From positions 3,566,043 through 3,630,042 of the forward strand of contig NC_031477.1 of the NCBI RefSeq assembly GCF_000006565.2: a stretch of DNA of 64,000 nt, in the 5' to 3' direction. Both the position numbers and the translations under genes were made by a program. Source of the stretch: Toxoplasma gondii ME49. Its lineage: Eukaryota > Apicomplexa > Conoidasida > Eucoccidiorida > Sarcocystidae. Positions 50,229-63,200 of this stretch are shown piece by piece. The notes beneath the pieces are model-generated. The model was not told the origin of the DNA. It did no database searches and saw only the letters and a list, made by a program, of their open reading frames with translations. Each line of letters opens with the position of its first letter. The stretch's first letter is position 1.

Positions 50229-53204
50229 TCACCCCCCCGCACCAAAGTCTGTCTCTCGCATGCGCGGTGCAGCGCGAGGCGGCGTCGGAGGACGAAGTTC
50301 CGCCATGCGCGAATCCCTGGAGAGAAAAAGGAACAGACGCTCTCGAAAGCCATCAGCAAGGCTTCCTCATTCTTTGACCACCCACGGAAGTCTCTCTTTC
50401 TCGAGCTTCCTATCCCTCGTCTTATCCACATAGATCTCTTCTATTTGTCTACTGACAGCTACCTAGTCTGCGTAAACCTTTCTGCGTCTCAACCTCTCGC
50501 TAGAGACCTCCCTCTATTCGCTGTCTCCATCTGCATATACACCGGAGTGGTCTACCGCTCTTCCTACGTGCAGATCTACAAGCGTCTGTGCAGGCGGAAA
50601 TACTAGTAAGGATCCATACACATACATATACATATATATATATATATATATATGGCATTTCTGTTTGTTTCTATACGCCCAAGCAGGGCTCTCGGTATTT
50701 CTGTGCAAGACTGAGCTGTGTGTGTTTTTTTTGTGTGTGGAGGCGCCTTTCTTGCAAGAGAGAACGCACCAGGAGTTGTACTGGGAAGGCGCATTTGCAG
50801 GATAAATCAACTTGGGGATGATCGTCATGTCTCGCCGAATGAAGAGAAGCGCCCCCGCGTTCTGATGGTGGTTGCAATAGTTCGTCGCTGAAAGAGAAAC
50901 GTGGAAATCGACAAAAGAAATGCTTAGGTGTCTGCATGCGCCTACACACGCCGGTTCCCGAACACATGCGTCTGGACTTCATAGGTACACCAGAAAACAG
51001 GTACATACATGCAATGTAGGTTTTAATACATATCTACAGAGGTGAATACACATGCACGCAGATAAATAGACACACGCATTCATAGCACTTTGGCTTCATG
51101 AAAGGTCGGTCAAAAGATACTCTATGATTTGATCTACAAATATACAAACACTTATGCACTTTTACCCATCCACATACAAACATGTACATATATATATATA
51201 TATATAGGTATGTGAATGTAAGTTTATGTCGAGAGAAAGGTTCTCCACGTCCATTCGCGCAGGGATCGAAGCCGCGCGGGAGGCAGGAAGAGAAGAAGAC
51301 AGAGAAAAGCAGAGAGAGGGACCTCACATACAAAAGAAAGAACGAAGGAAAAACCTGAACGCGACACCTACCAGAGAAAAGAGTAATCAGCTTGCCTCCC
51401 GCAAATCGCTCAAAGCCGTCCATCACGCACTCATGTGCTCTGAAAAAAACGAAAAAATTCAGGAATTTATTTGAAAAATAACTTCAACACAGACGTCCGA
51501 AAGACACAAAAACCAAGTAGTGCATTCACGTGGACCAAAAGTGCGACACATGCATGCCTCCAACCTGTTCTGCTTATTCACAGCTGGCGATCAGCATGGC
51601 TATTGATAATTATATATATATATATATATGTGTATATACTGTGTATGTGCGGCATATATTCACTATTATATATATATATATATATATATATGTGAGGGTG
51701 TTTTGGAAACACAAGCATCCGCGGTTCGAAGAACAACGCAGATCACGCACTGGCGTTCATAGAGACAAACGGATGTGTCTCGTGCTCGCATGCAGACGCA
51801 GAAAAGCGCCTTCTCCATTCGCCGACCTGATGATGAGTTGAAGGTCGTTTTCCGCGAGAAATCGATGCACTCGGTCGGGACCGAATTTGTAAATTCTCCC
51901 GGAACCGTCAGGGTCGCGGATGTCGTTTCGCACGACACCCAGCATGCTGTCGTTGTCTGTCGGATCTGACCAGAGCAGATCGGTGACTCTCTGTTCCTGA
52001 AAATCGAACAAACGCGTCACTGTCGCACAAAACTACACTCATACATGTCGCCATGCGTGAACATTCACATATATCTCAAAACACACGGACATGCACACGC
52101 GTATATCTATATCTATATATATATATATATATAAATACGCATATAGATGCATATGCAGGTACGTACGTTATCACAGGAATCTGTGCGTTCGAAGGAGATT
52201 GCATGAATTCTCCAAAGGTGAAGGAATACGTTTTGCCTTACGTAGACATTTTGCGGGACCTGCGCGACTTTGAGAGGCCGCTGAAAAGCCGCCAGCTCCT
52301 CGACCGAAGAAATGCTTCCGCCAATTCCGCCGTGAATGCAGAGAATTGAATCGTCGATGATGGCCGCGACGGGCAAGTACTCGAAAACCAAGTTGAACTT
52401 CCTCCAGCAGCTACTCGGATCGAAAGGGTCTTCGCGCAAACGCCGTTTGCACTCGTCTTGAAATCCGTACAAAGAATTGATCGCCGGATCTTCGTGATTC
52501 CCGCGCAGCAGGTGAATCTGACGTGGATACTTTACCTAAAAAACAGAAACATATCAACGTCTACATGCATAAATCCATATATATGCATATATATATATAT
52601 ATGTCTGTATATGTATATATGTTTGACCTGGAAGAAACGGAAAATACCTGCACATGTGTTCTTTCTCTTGACCTAGAAAACACAAGAACTTCATGTACAT
52701 GTAACTATACGGATGCTTCGACTGAAAAACAGAACGCTCATTTCCACGTTATGTTAAATTTGAAACCACAAATCACATTTCCTTCCGCATCTACATTGAC
52801 ATAAATATATATATATATATATAAATATGTATATATATAAATATAAATATATAAATATATATATGTATATATACGTGGAGGCATTTTTCTCTCGACAGTT
52901 CGAGAAATGCCTGCAAGAAATCAGCAAAATCTGTAGGAACGTCGCAAATGCAAACGGGAACCGACGTACACGCTCACGTACGTCCATGGGTCGACCCAGG
53001 CATGCAGATACACACACAGATGGCAAGGTGGAGACGTAGATATACATATATATATATATATGGATGAAGACATATATATATATATATGTGTATGTGCATA
53101 TGTGTAGATCTTATATAGAGAGTCAGACACAGAAATACACACAAGTGGAGACATACAATAAACGCATACACATAGACATACGGATAGCTACTATAAAGAT
53201 ATAC

Positions 53205-53235
<31 letters not shown>

Positions 53236-56200
53236 AGTATATGTCTGGATAGATGTACAACACATCGACAAGAGCGCAGACGGCGAGCCATGTAGCTTCA
53301 GACGGGAGGAGAGCTGCAGCGACTCTATACTTTGAGGGCGAAGAGGAGACAGATGGTTTCCAGGCTGTTGAGGCCTCGGTCGACGTAGTCTCCAAGAAAC
53401 AGGTAGTCGTTTGTGTCGATGTCTCCGACGGCGCTCGTCGTCGCAGCGCCATGTTGTCCGCCAGAGGTTCCAGCGAATTCGTCGCTTCTTTCTTCTTCGA
53501 CAGGCATTTTGTACAAGTGGAACAGTCGCATCAAGTCGTAGTACTGGCCGTGAATATCCCCGTAGACTGCGAAACGCAGACACAGACGCAACGAGGAACA
53601 GTGAAGACAGAGAGCGACCGAGAGCCGAAGAGGGGCGTCCATACACCAGGTCCCGTCGCTGTGCGTCCCGCCACAAAAGTAACGGATCGGGCAAGGTGGA
53701 AGCGCAGCCACAAGTCTTGCAGGAAAGTCCCTCGGCGCTGTTTCAGCAACTCACCTTTGATTGGAGCGCGGAGATGCAAGACCATGTCGTCGTTCTTCAC
53801 GATGTCCAGCACCTGAAAGACAACACACAGACGAATCGAAACTTTCTTCCTCACCTCCTCATTTGGCCACAGAGACACATGGTGCACACATACCTGCATG
53901 CATCTCCAAACAACCATATATGCACTTCTATATCTATATCTATATCTATATATCTATATCTATATAGATATATATATATATTTATGTATGTATACATATA
54001 CATAGGTGGCATTCTTACTACATCGAGTACATCTTCGCATGGAGTATATATGATAAACAGATGGAAATCATGAAGAAAGGCAGCGGTCTTACTACATCGC
54101 ACAGATATGTTACATCGTTCCAGGAGATCGCGAAGGGAGCGTCTGTGTTGAAAGTGGCGTAGACTTCTTGCTGAGTGATCAGAGGTCGGAGAAGAAGCTT
54201 GAGAATTCTGTCTGCAAACATGTCGCGCTTCGACTCCGAGGCGGTAGGAAGAGGCTCCTGCAGAGAAGCTTCTTTGTTTATTTTCTTCCCCTCTTCCTCG
54301 AGACGGTCGATCGAAATCTGTGACAGAAACAGAAACACAGATTCGCCTCAACCTTGAAGCACCCGCCGACTTCGTCCCCCTCCCCCCCCCCTATCTCCCC
54401 TTTCGCAGAAATTTGCAGTTTTTTTACGCAAACAAGAGAGGCGCCTTCTATCGCGCCGTCAGCTACGAAGACAACACAGGGAAACTGCCAAGCTTTCCTA
54501 GGGGTGCGCGACGTGAGAACACAACTTCAGATAGGCTGGCACAGGATACGGAATTTGATACCAGGCAACTGAGTTGAAGAATTCAGAGTCGGGCAGCGGA
54601 AGAAAGTGGAGAGAAGCGCATGACCCAACTGTCTTTCACGAGCCAGTTCAGAGAACTGCGCGTAATCGTGGAGAAACCGTTTGCCTGCGAATCCCTCAAG
54701 TCGAAGAAACCGGCGTAGTGCGGGGCCTCGGATACTGAATACGTCTCCCGTTACGAAACGCAGACAACCGACGAGACGACGTCGTAGGACTGCTGGACAC
54801 CATCATTCCCCGGACTGCTTAGAGCACAGCAAGGTGTGTTGTCACTGTCTTTCAAAAACTTTTTTAAAAGGTGAACTTCTCATTCTACTCCAGACGCACC
54901 CGACGAACGAGAGAGGAGAAATCTTCGCCAGTCTCATGAACGACCGAGACGTGAGAAGCGAGTTTTATCTGAAAACACACAAAAAAAACAGTTTCACTAA
55001 TCACCCTCCCAGCGTTTCCTTCGCAGAAGAGACTCCCGAGAACGAAGCTCCCGCATCGACGTAGAGAATACATACAGGAAGAGAGAGGCGTCCTCCTTCA
55101 CGCCGTAGAATCTTGACACACTATCGAACTCCGTTCCCTCGACCTCTTTTTCCTCCACTTCCTACGCCCTTCTTCAACTGCTCCTCCTTTTTTGAGCTAC
55201 ACTCTTTGTCTCTCTGCCTTTCCTGCTTTCTGTTCCTCCCCTTCTTTCCTTCCCTGTCTTCGCTTCAGCTTCTCCTCTCTCCCTTCTCTCTTCGTCTTCT
55301 TTCTCCTCCGCTTCTCTCTGTCCTCCTTCCTCTTCTTCTCTCTTCCCTCCTTCCTCTCCTTTCCTTCTTCTTCTTCTTCTTCTCTCTTCGTCTTCTTTCT
55401 CCTCCGCTTCTCTCTGTCCTCCCCTCTCGCTTACGTCTGCGAGTTGTCTGGTCTGACTCCTCTGAGCAAAAGTCCAGGAAGGCCTCAGAGGCGCCGACCC
55501 ACCCTGCGAGGACTGCTGCGCAGGCATTTGTCCCTGCTGTGTCGGCGGCGACGCCCCCTGGGTCTGAGGCAGAGAAGTCCTTGGCTTTTCGTCTCTCCCA
55601 TTTTGCCCTGGTAGGCCGCGCACAGCAAGAAGAGCTGCAGAAGAAGGCGCAGGAAGAGCAGAGGAAGGAGGAGAAGAAGCAGAGGCAGGAGCAGCAGGAG
55701 GAGCAGCAGGCGCTGGCGGAGCTTGAATCGCGGACACTGCGCTGGCGACGGCCATCTGCTGCTCTTGCTGCAGAGCCTGTTTGCGTCTAAGATCTTCCCT
55801 TTCGCGTTCATTGTAAAAATTCGGGATCACTGAAAACACGAAAAACGCGCAAATCAAGTCGGAAGAAAGTGAAAACTTCTGTTTTCCCCGTTGCATCTTT
55901 GATTCTTTTCGTCCTCGTGTTTCTTCTCTCTGTCTCGTTTCTCGTCTCTCTCTGTCCCCCTCCTCGTTTCTGCTCGCTTCCCCACCTCGCCTCTCGTCCG
56001 TTCCTCTCTCGTCTTCTCCTCTCTGCCTTCCTTCCTGGTTTCCGATTTTTCGTTTCTCCTCTTTCATTTGCCTCACAGCAGCAGTCAAGGAGAGTCAAGT
56101 CTGCCGTCGGGTGTTGCTGCGTGATGTGTGAGAAGCCGCCGAACGTGTAGATGCTCGAGCGCAGCGTCCAGGAACTGTGCCGGAACTGAGGAATGGAAAA

Positions 56201-59200
56201 GAGAGAAAGAAGCAGAGACGCAAAGGCCGCAACGACGTAAAGAAAGCGAAGCGAGAGAGTGAAGGACGCAAGAGAAACGAGAGCGGAAAGAAAGAAAAAG
56301 AGAGGAACACACGATCGGAAAGGGGAGAAGAGCGTGAGAAGAAGAGGACAAGCACGGGGAGACAGAGAGGAAAAAGCAGAAAGTGAATGCAAGACAGTGC
56401 AGCCGTTCTGGAGACGAAAACACGGAGGAGAAAGAGAAAGAAACGAAACGCTTTCGCCTAGGTCTCACCCTGCCAACGGACGCGATGAATCTCCACTCGA
56501 CAGTTTCTGTGTCGTAGACAGCCGTCGACAGCGGCCTGCAACAGAAAAACGGAGGAAGAGACCTACACAAATCCGCGAAAAGCTGGCAGAAAATACGAGA
56601 ACAGAAGCGCCAGAAAAGATGAAAGCGACAAGGAGACGGAAGCAAGGAGGAGCGGAAGAGACAAGAAGGAAGAGACGCAGATCAACGCAAGGATGGAGAC
56701 GAGAGGGAAGCAGACTAAGAGGAGAAAGAACATGAAAAGCAGATCCTGGAAAAGACAAAGAGCGCGCGACTGAGAGAGGACAATGGTGGCAGGGAGGCTC
56801 GAGGACGGCTCTTACTTTGTGCTGTCATTGTCTGTTCTCCCGCCGACGACGAGCATCTTAGATCCGATGAAGACCATCGCTGACGAGAGATGCGGAGAAG
56901 AGAAAAGAAAGAATCCGAAAGCAATCAAAAGAGGACCGCGACCGCGAAGAGGACCAGCAAAGAGACAAAAAGGAAACATGCGGCAAAACGGACACAGAAG
57001 AGACGAGAGCAGAAAGCCGAAGCATATCAGACAACAGAACAGAGAAAGCGGATCGAGAGACAACAGCAAAGAGTGCGAAGGAGAGACGAAAGAAAGCGGT
57101 GGGAGACGGCAGAGAAGAAAAAACTGGAGAGGACAAAGAAGAAGAACTTACAGTGTTGAAACCGCGGCTCTGGCGCTTGCTGTTTCTTCGATGGCGCAGC
57201 AATCCAATCCCATCGACCATCGCGATGCTGGCGCAGACCCCAGGTGTCGTTTAAACTTCTGCTGCTCGTACTGCGGCCGCCAAATACGACCATCATTCCA
57301 CTCGCAGGTCCTTCTCGACACACCTGAAAGACAAATTCACTTCTTTCATGTATGCGCATATAACGCGATGCGAATGTACACCTGCGTCACTACCTATACA
57401 GTTATGTACCGACATGCATGCAGTTGTACAAATATAAATGCTTGTAAGCATACATATGTGTATACACGAAAGTCTGCGTCCATACACCTGCACAAGTACT
57501 TATAGGCATACGTGTGCATACATGTAGATAAACATACGCACATAGCCCCTGTTTCGCAGAACCACATGCATAGATATACAGTTAGATAAATCTCACTACA
57601 TGTATGTATAGACGCTCGACGTATGAAGAGGTTGACAGCATGGGGAAGAACGAAGGGCGTCTGTTAGTTTCAGCTTGCTCGTGAGAGTCTCTTGACGGAG
57701 ACGACCTCTCATCAAAATAAACAGACAGAAAACGCACAGCCAAGAGAGCAAAAGAAAGTGCATTCAGAGCTCTGCAGCGTCCAAACGGGGGTGCAGTACT
57801 TCTCGGTCTGAGACACATTTTAAGAAAACCTCTCAGCTGCAAAACCACCAAGACCGCCTCGGAACATCTACTCGTTTTCCAGGGGAGAGCGACTCCAACT
57901 TCACGAGAACTGCAGTTCACGATCTCGTCCCAAAACGGTAGAAAACGAGAGTCCAGCGTCTGTCCTACCTCAGTTGCGTGGTAAACTCTGGGAGGGGGGC
58001 GTCGTGCCTGAGCCTCGAAAACCACTTCCTCCCAGCGAAAAGGAGATTTCTCGACATCCATGAACCAGACATCCGCGAGCGGTCTTTCTCTGAAGAGATC
58101 GAGGAAGAGCAGAAGAGATAAAACTTGACTTCCCCCGTTCGACAGCGAAATAAAGTATTCACGTTTTCTCGCGCGTATGCGACGCCGAAAAGCCGCTTTT
58201 CAAACAAGCTGTGTCTCTCCCAACTCAAGGGCCGCTCCCACACACATGTGATGGAGTGTATGTACACCTCAAGAATTTCGAGTGATCTGCATGCAGACGA
58301 CGCCACGGGGACCACAGAGTGAATGCGTCTTTCGTGTTTTCTCTCGAGCTACGCAGACTGTGCATGTCTGCTCTGTGTTTCGCGTTCGTTTTCTTTCCAC
58401 CTTCTTCTCCGCTGTTTCGACTCGAGATCTTCCTCCCCTCTGTCCTCTGCGCAGCGGTGCGCGCCCTCGCTTTGCCGCCCACCCATCGTTGCCGCCGAAG
58501 ACGATGATGTTTGGTTTGTTGTAGACCATCGAGTGTCCGTACCGCCGCCCCGGCGTGATGCCTTGAAGCGGCACTGGCATCCACTGCAGCTCTGGATCCT
58601 TTCGGAGATCCAGCAGATACAGCTGCACGCAGAAAATAAAGTCGTGGACAGCCAAGTGCTGGGACCAGATCAAAGAAGGCAAAAGGTCGATCGTAAACGA
58701 ACCACAAGCAAATCAACGCATGCATACGCCCTCTCTTAAGGAGACGTTGAGAGAGAATGCGTAGATGGGAACTGATCGATAAAGTATTTATATGTGGAGA
58801 AAGACACTCGGGGACATAAAGAGAACAAGCGCGATACAAGTAAATACAGGTGTGTGCATACATGTAAAAGAGGTAGAGAGACGAAGCCACCAGCGAGGGC
58901 CATGCTAGACGAGTTCAAAGGAAGTCACTGCATTCACAAATGAGCCGAGGGCTGCGACTATTGCTTGCCAAATCGCTGAACGCAGGAGCCGCATGACAGC
59001 AATGGGGGCCTTGTCAGGCGAAAAAAAAATCTGAGAAAATTTCCCTCCCGTAGACAAAAAGCGAACGCCACAGAAGACGCACCTCTTCCGCGCTCAAGCT
59101 CCCTCCGCCGGTGGCGCCGCCGAAGACGACCAGCTGGAGTGTATCTACGCAGCACGCCGCATGTGCAGCTCGAGGCGGAGGTGGATTTTCAGCGAATAAG

Positions 59201-60298
59201 TGATGCCATCTGCATCCAGTGATGTCGAACAAGTAGCTTTCGTTTGTGATGGAGTATCCTCCCGCAGCTGAACAAAGAAAAGAGAGAAAGGAAAACTCAA
59301 CGGCCAGCCCCGTCTGCACCCGAACTTGTCCTGCACCTCTCGCAAGCGTGACGCCACACAACCTACTTCCGCTCGTACGCGTCTACCTCTACTCGCCATC
59401 GTCGTCGTTCTCCCGCGTCGCTTCAAATTCATGCAAATGTACTTATCCTCATGTGCGCGTTCATGCCGAAAAGAAAGCCACAGACGGATATAAATATATA
59501 AATACACAGGCAGACGTCCACACAAAAACAAACGTTACTTTCGTATATGTTTATATACAATATACATATATATATATATAGGGCAATAGACAGGGACGTG
59601 GATCCCCCCTAAAAAGAATTTCAGTATCGAAGCATTCTTGGTTCTATAGGAGGATTCCCCGCTAACGAAAACTACTACTCAAACGCTAGTAGGACCTGCA
59701 CTAAAGACTCCTTTGCACACGTATATATATATATATATATATAAATATACATATGTATAAATATACATATATATAAATATGCATATATGTATATATATGT
59801 ATATGCATGTCTTTATACTTTTGAAGATCTGTGTATTTGGTCTGTTCTTTCCCGGTGAGTGAACAGTGTTGGTGAAGCTCTATAGTGTAAGACAGCCTTG
59901 TTTGCGAGGCAGCTGAAGCTGTTGCAAGCTATTCTCCGTGCTCTGTTCGAAAAGAGATATCGTGAGAATTCGTGGTTTTTCGCGCAAAAAAAGTGCAGGT
60001 GCGTCGACTCTCTCTGCGGTGTATCTGCAAAGCACATGGGGTGTGTGGAGTTTCTGAACTCTTTTTCTGGAATTCGCTTACAGCCGACGGCGCCTCCGAA
60101 GACGACGACTTTGTGGTTCCCCACACATGTGCAAGTGTGGCCGAACCGCGGCGGTGGGACATCTCCGGTCTGTTGAATCGACTTCGGCACTCCCAGAAAC
60201 TCGGACTTTCCAGCTGGGTTTCCAGCGGAGGAAGAGCCTACCGGCGCGGCAGACGCGGAAGGTAGACCGGGCAGACCATTCTCATGCAGCTGGTTCAT
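50229..60298 (-). CDS. PPKL: Kelch-repeat protein phosphatase (PPKL/BSU1-type), 17 exons, 908 aa
   Basis: Exons: 60298-60082, 59267-59083, 58622-58483, 58089-57969, 57323-57152, 56879-56816, 56535-56469, 56185-56077, 55829-55435, 54317-54093, 53812-53755, 53566-53331, 52535-52242, 51996-51827, 51439-51372, 50887-50770 and 50316-50229 (2727 nt in frame). Residues 35-360 are kelch blades, seen as repeated [18 protein letters not shown] and YTFGG. Residues 360-490 are Gln/Ala/Pro-rich. The PPP-family catalytic domain follows: GDIHGQ (587), GDYVDRG (643), RGNHE (674), HGG (731), [12 protein letters not shown] and SATNYC, with the metal ligands intact. The C-terminus has ELRPPTPPR, the hallmark of plant BSU1/BSL phosphatases. 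An extra loop (EEERSDEF to DIDTND) separates GDIHGQ from GDYVDRG. Such enzymes occur in plants and alveolates but not animals; the Toxoplasma and Plasmodium members are linked to daughter budding and cell polarity. The start at 60298 is the first methionine before the kelch region; the frame is open further upstream. Confidence 0.95.
52802..53245. repeat. (TA)n microsatellites in a PPKL intron
   Basis: TA/TAAA runs at 52802-52876, 53043-53105 and 53201-53245 fill much of the intron between exons 53331 and 52535. Further runs in this gene lie at 51186-51209, 51609-51691, 52106-52135, 52576-52625 and 53925-54006. Confidence 0.85.
58256..58269. repeat. Dispersed palindrome copy (AGTGTATGTACACC)
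   Basis: A near-perfect family member in the third PPKL intron, flanked by GG and TC. Confidence 0.65.
59487..59810. repeat. (TA)n microsatellites in PPKL intron 1
   Basis: TA/TAAA runs at about 59487-59505 and 59540-59580, then TA/CATA at 59722-59810, separated by 130 bases of non-repetitive sequence. Confidence 0.8.
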
Positions 60299-63200
60299 AC
60301 TGCACACTCCAGACACTCGGATTGAGACGGCCGGCGGAGTGGAGAGAAGGGGGAAGCGAGGCCTCGCAGGACGACCACAGAGGGCGAGAGAGAAGCCCAA
60401 AGGCGCGGAAGCGGAACAGAAGAGGCGCCAGAGGCGAGAAAGGAACGCGAGGCCGCAAACCGCCTTCCTTCGCAGGGCGTTCGATCTCGCAGCGAGAAAC
60501 AGGCGGCAGAAGAGAAGAGAGGGAAAGACGAAGAGAAGAAAGCTCGGAGACAGGAGAACAGAATACCCGAGAGACGAGAAAAAAGTCGAGCGCGAAGTCT
60601 CAGGAAGACCAGAGTTGAACAAACAAACAGAAAACCATTAGCGGAGTCAAAGGCGGAAGCGACAGAGACGCCCAAGGGGAGAAGAGAGGACAGCGAAGAG
60701 CGAGACAGGAAAAAAAGGAGAGGGGAGGCGAGAAAGACAGGAAGAAACAGAAAACGAAATCAACCGCCACACCCCTCTCCGCCAAAAGAGAGAAACGAAA
60801 AAACACGAAATGCACAAGAAGAGGAGCAGAGGTCGGCGGGTGTGGAGACAGCGGGGAAGCGAGAAAAAGACGACCTGCTTCCTTCTCTCCTGACTGCCAC
60901 GGCTCCAGTGGACGCACACCGCAGAAGGCAGAGGGTCCGAACGGTGACGGTGTCCGGAGAACGCGACCGCATTTGCTTTTTGAGCAGGTCGAAAGTCGCT
61001 GGCGTACAGGAGAAGCGCGGCGTCAGGAAAGCAGAGACGCAAATGGGGAAGAAGACACACGAGGGGAAAACAGGACGAGCCGTCTCTACTTTTCTTGCTA
61101 TGTCGCGGGAAACTCAGAGAAGCGGACAGAAGGAAAATGCGCGAGGACGGAGACAGAACGCCGGACGCGGGGGGAAAGAGAAGAGGAAAAGACTTGTTTA
61201 CAAGGCGAGGAGAGAGACGGACTGAAGAGGTCTGGAGCAGGGGGCAGAGGTGCGAAGGGCGTTGGAGAGAAGAGAGGAGACAGGAGAGAAAGAGGAAGGA
61301 GACACAGAAGTCAACAACAGGAGACAGGTGGAAGAGCACCTGGCCGGCTGTTTTACAGGGGACAGGAGCGGGCGGGAAACGAGAAAACGGAAAGATGAAG
61401 ACGATGAGGAACACAGAGACCCAGCACCCAACTCGACTACTCAAAGAGAGCTGAAATCCTGCAGAGGTAGGATGGACTTTCTGAGAAGACGGCAGGACGC
61501 GCTGTCTGTTTTTCCGAAGAAATCCAAGTTTCCATGAAGAAGCAAAACCCCGCTGGCACGATTCTGGCGGTCCGCCTCTCCGTCAGCTGGCCAGTCGAGA
61601 AGGAACGGAGAGGAAAAGACACGATGTTGATGCGGTTGAGGAAGCAGCCTTGGGAGAGAGGAAAAACGCCCTAGGTGTGGCAGCGGCGGCGTTGTGGGAG
61701 AAAAAGGAGAAATACCAGGTCTTTTGGGCCGTAAAAGCAAACTGGAGAGACGCAGAGGACGGCTTTCCAGGCGCGAAGGCCTGCGTTCTCGCTTCCCTTC
61801 CGCTCTCGTGCGAACGGAAAAAAGGAGTGGAAGTTGAGATCTGTGTGTATGTTTCGCGGTGAGAAGCGACAGAGATTCCGCGCAGAAGAAAGGGGCTGTT
61901 GGAGCAAGAAAGCGGCGTTCCATAAACCACGCCAGGACGAGCAAACAAGCGAAGCCTCCTGCGGCGCCTCGAAGCAGCGCGCGACGGCGTTGTGCAAGAG
62001 TTTCGGGGAAGGAGGCATAGCACGGCGGCATTTACACTGTTGAAGCCGACTTCTTAAATGGCTGGTGTTTGACGTTCGGTGTTTAGTCCAGGCAAAGAAG
62101 AAAACAGACAAGTCGAGGAGCGTTGGCGGCTTGGTCTGTATCCCGTCAAAAAGGGGGAAAGAAACGTGGAAAGGCGCGGCACAAGGCGCGACGAAGGTCT
62201 GTTTCGGCGAAAGTGAGTTTTTTCTCCAAGGCGCGTTCTACATTTTCGCAGAAGAGAAGACAGGCTCTGTGTCAAGACAGAGCCACCGAACGGTTTGTCG
62301 AGGTGTCGTGCGAAAAAACGAAGAAGCGCGCTTTCCCCTTGTGCAGCGAGCGCGAGCTCCCGAGGACGTGGACACCGGGTGAAGGAGGATCGGAGACAAG
62401 CAGACTGCAGGTAGAACGGTCACGGAAACAAGAGGAGAAGGGAGGGCATCTGCGGCTGGTGGGTGTGAAGGTGAGTTGCCAAGAGGGCGAGGAAACGGTT
62501 CCTACGCCGTTCATTTTCTGCAGTTCTCAGCGCGAGAAAAGACGAGTCCTCATCCAGCCAAAAGGAAAGAGACCGGGAGCACTTTGCGCAAGGCTCCAAC
62601 TACCACCCCCTCCCCCCCTCGGTTCTGTCGAGGCGAACCGTCCGACGAACCGGCCTTCCCGGGAATCCAGGGCGCGACAAGAAAGCAGGTCGCCGGTCGG
62701 CGCGCCTGGAAAATGAGTTGTCTTCGTAAACATCTCTAGATTTTTGACGAAAACGCTTCTCGGAAACGAGTCTGCGCCCAGGCGAACGCAGAAAACCATC
62801 GTCGCGCGCACCCGCCACGCGCGTATACCGAGGCGACAGCGTGCGGCTGAGGTCTCCTCGACACGGCGCATGGGCTCACCAGGGAGAAACGAGCTGCGAA
62901 ACTTTTCCGTGAAGTGGCCACGTTATGCATTTTTTTCCAAAATGAAGGAACGTTGAATCTCCCGAAAGATATGTACTGCTGAGGGACGTCAGGGGTGCCG
63001 ATCCGTAAAACTCGAGGATCCCTGCATCAATCTAGCTATGCTGGCAAGCTCCTTGTACCTGTTTAGCTCACTGTCTGCTACGGCCTTCACACTGGAAAAG
63101 TCTTCGACGCCAGTTCGTCTACCAACTGCCGTGTTGGAGGCTGCTTCTCCTTCCTAAACTACCTCATAAAAGAAAGGGAACCGCAATACGGTTGCTTAAG

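Noticed and set aside
59590..59720. Possible organelle-derived insert in PPKL intron 1
   Set aside because: It is non-repetitive and unlike its surroundings, but I could not match it to any mitochondrial gene or rRNA segment.
62123..62716. 197-codon plus-strand open frame upstream of PPKL
   Set aside because: It is basic, low in complexity and has no motif; it lies in the probable PPKL leader/promoter region.
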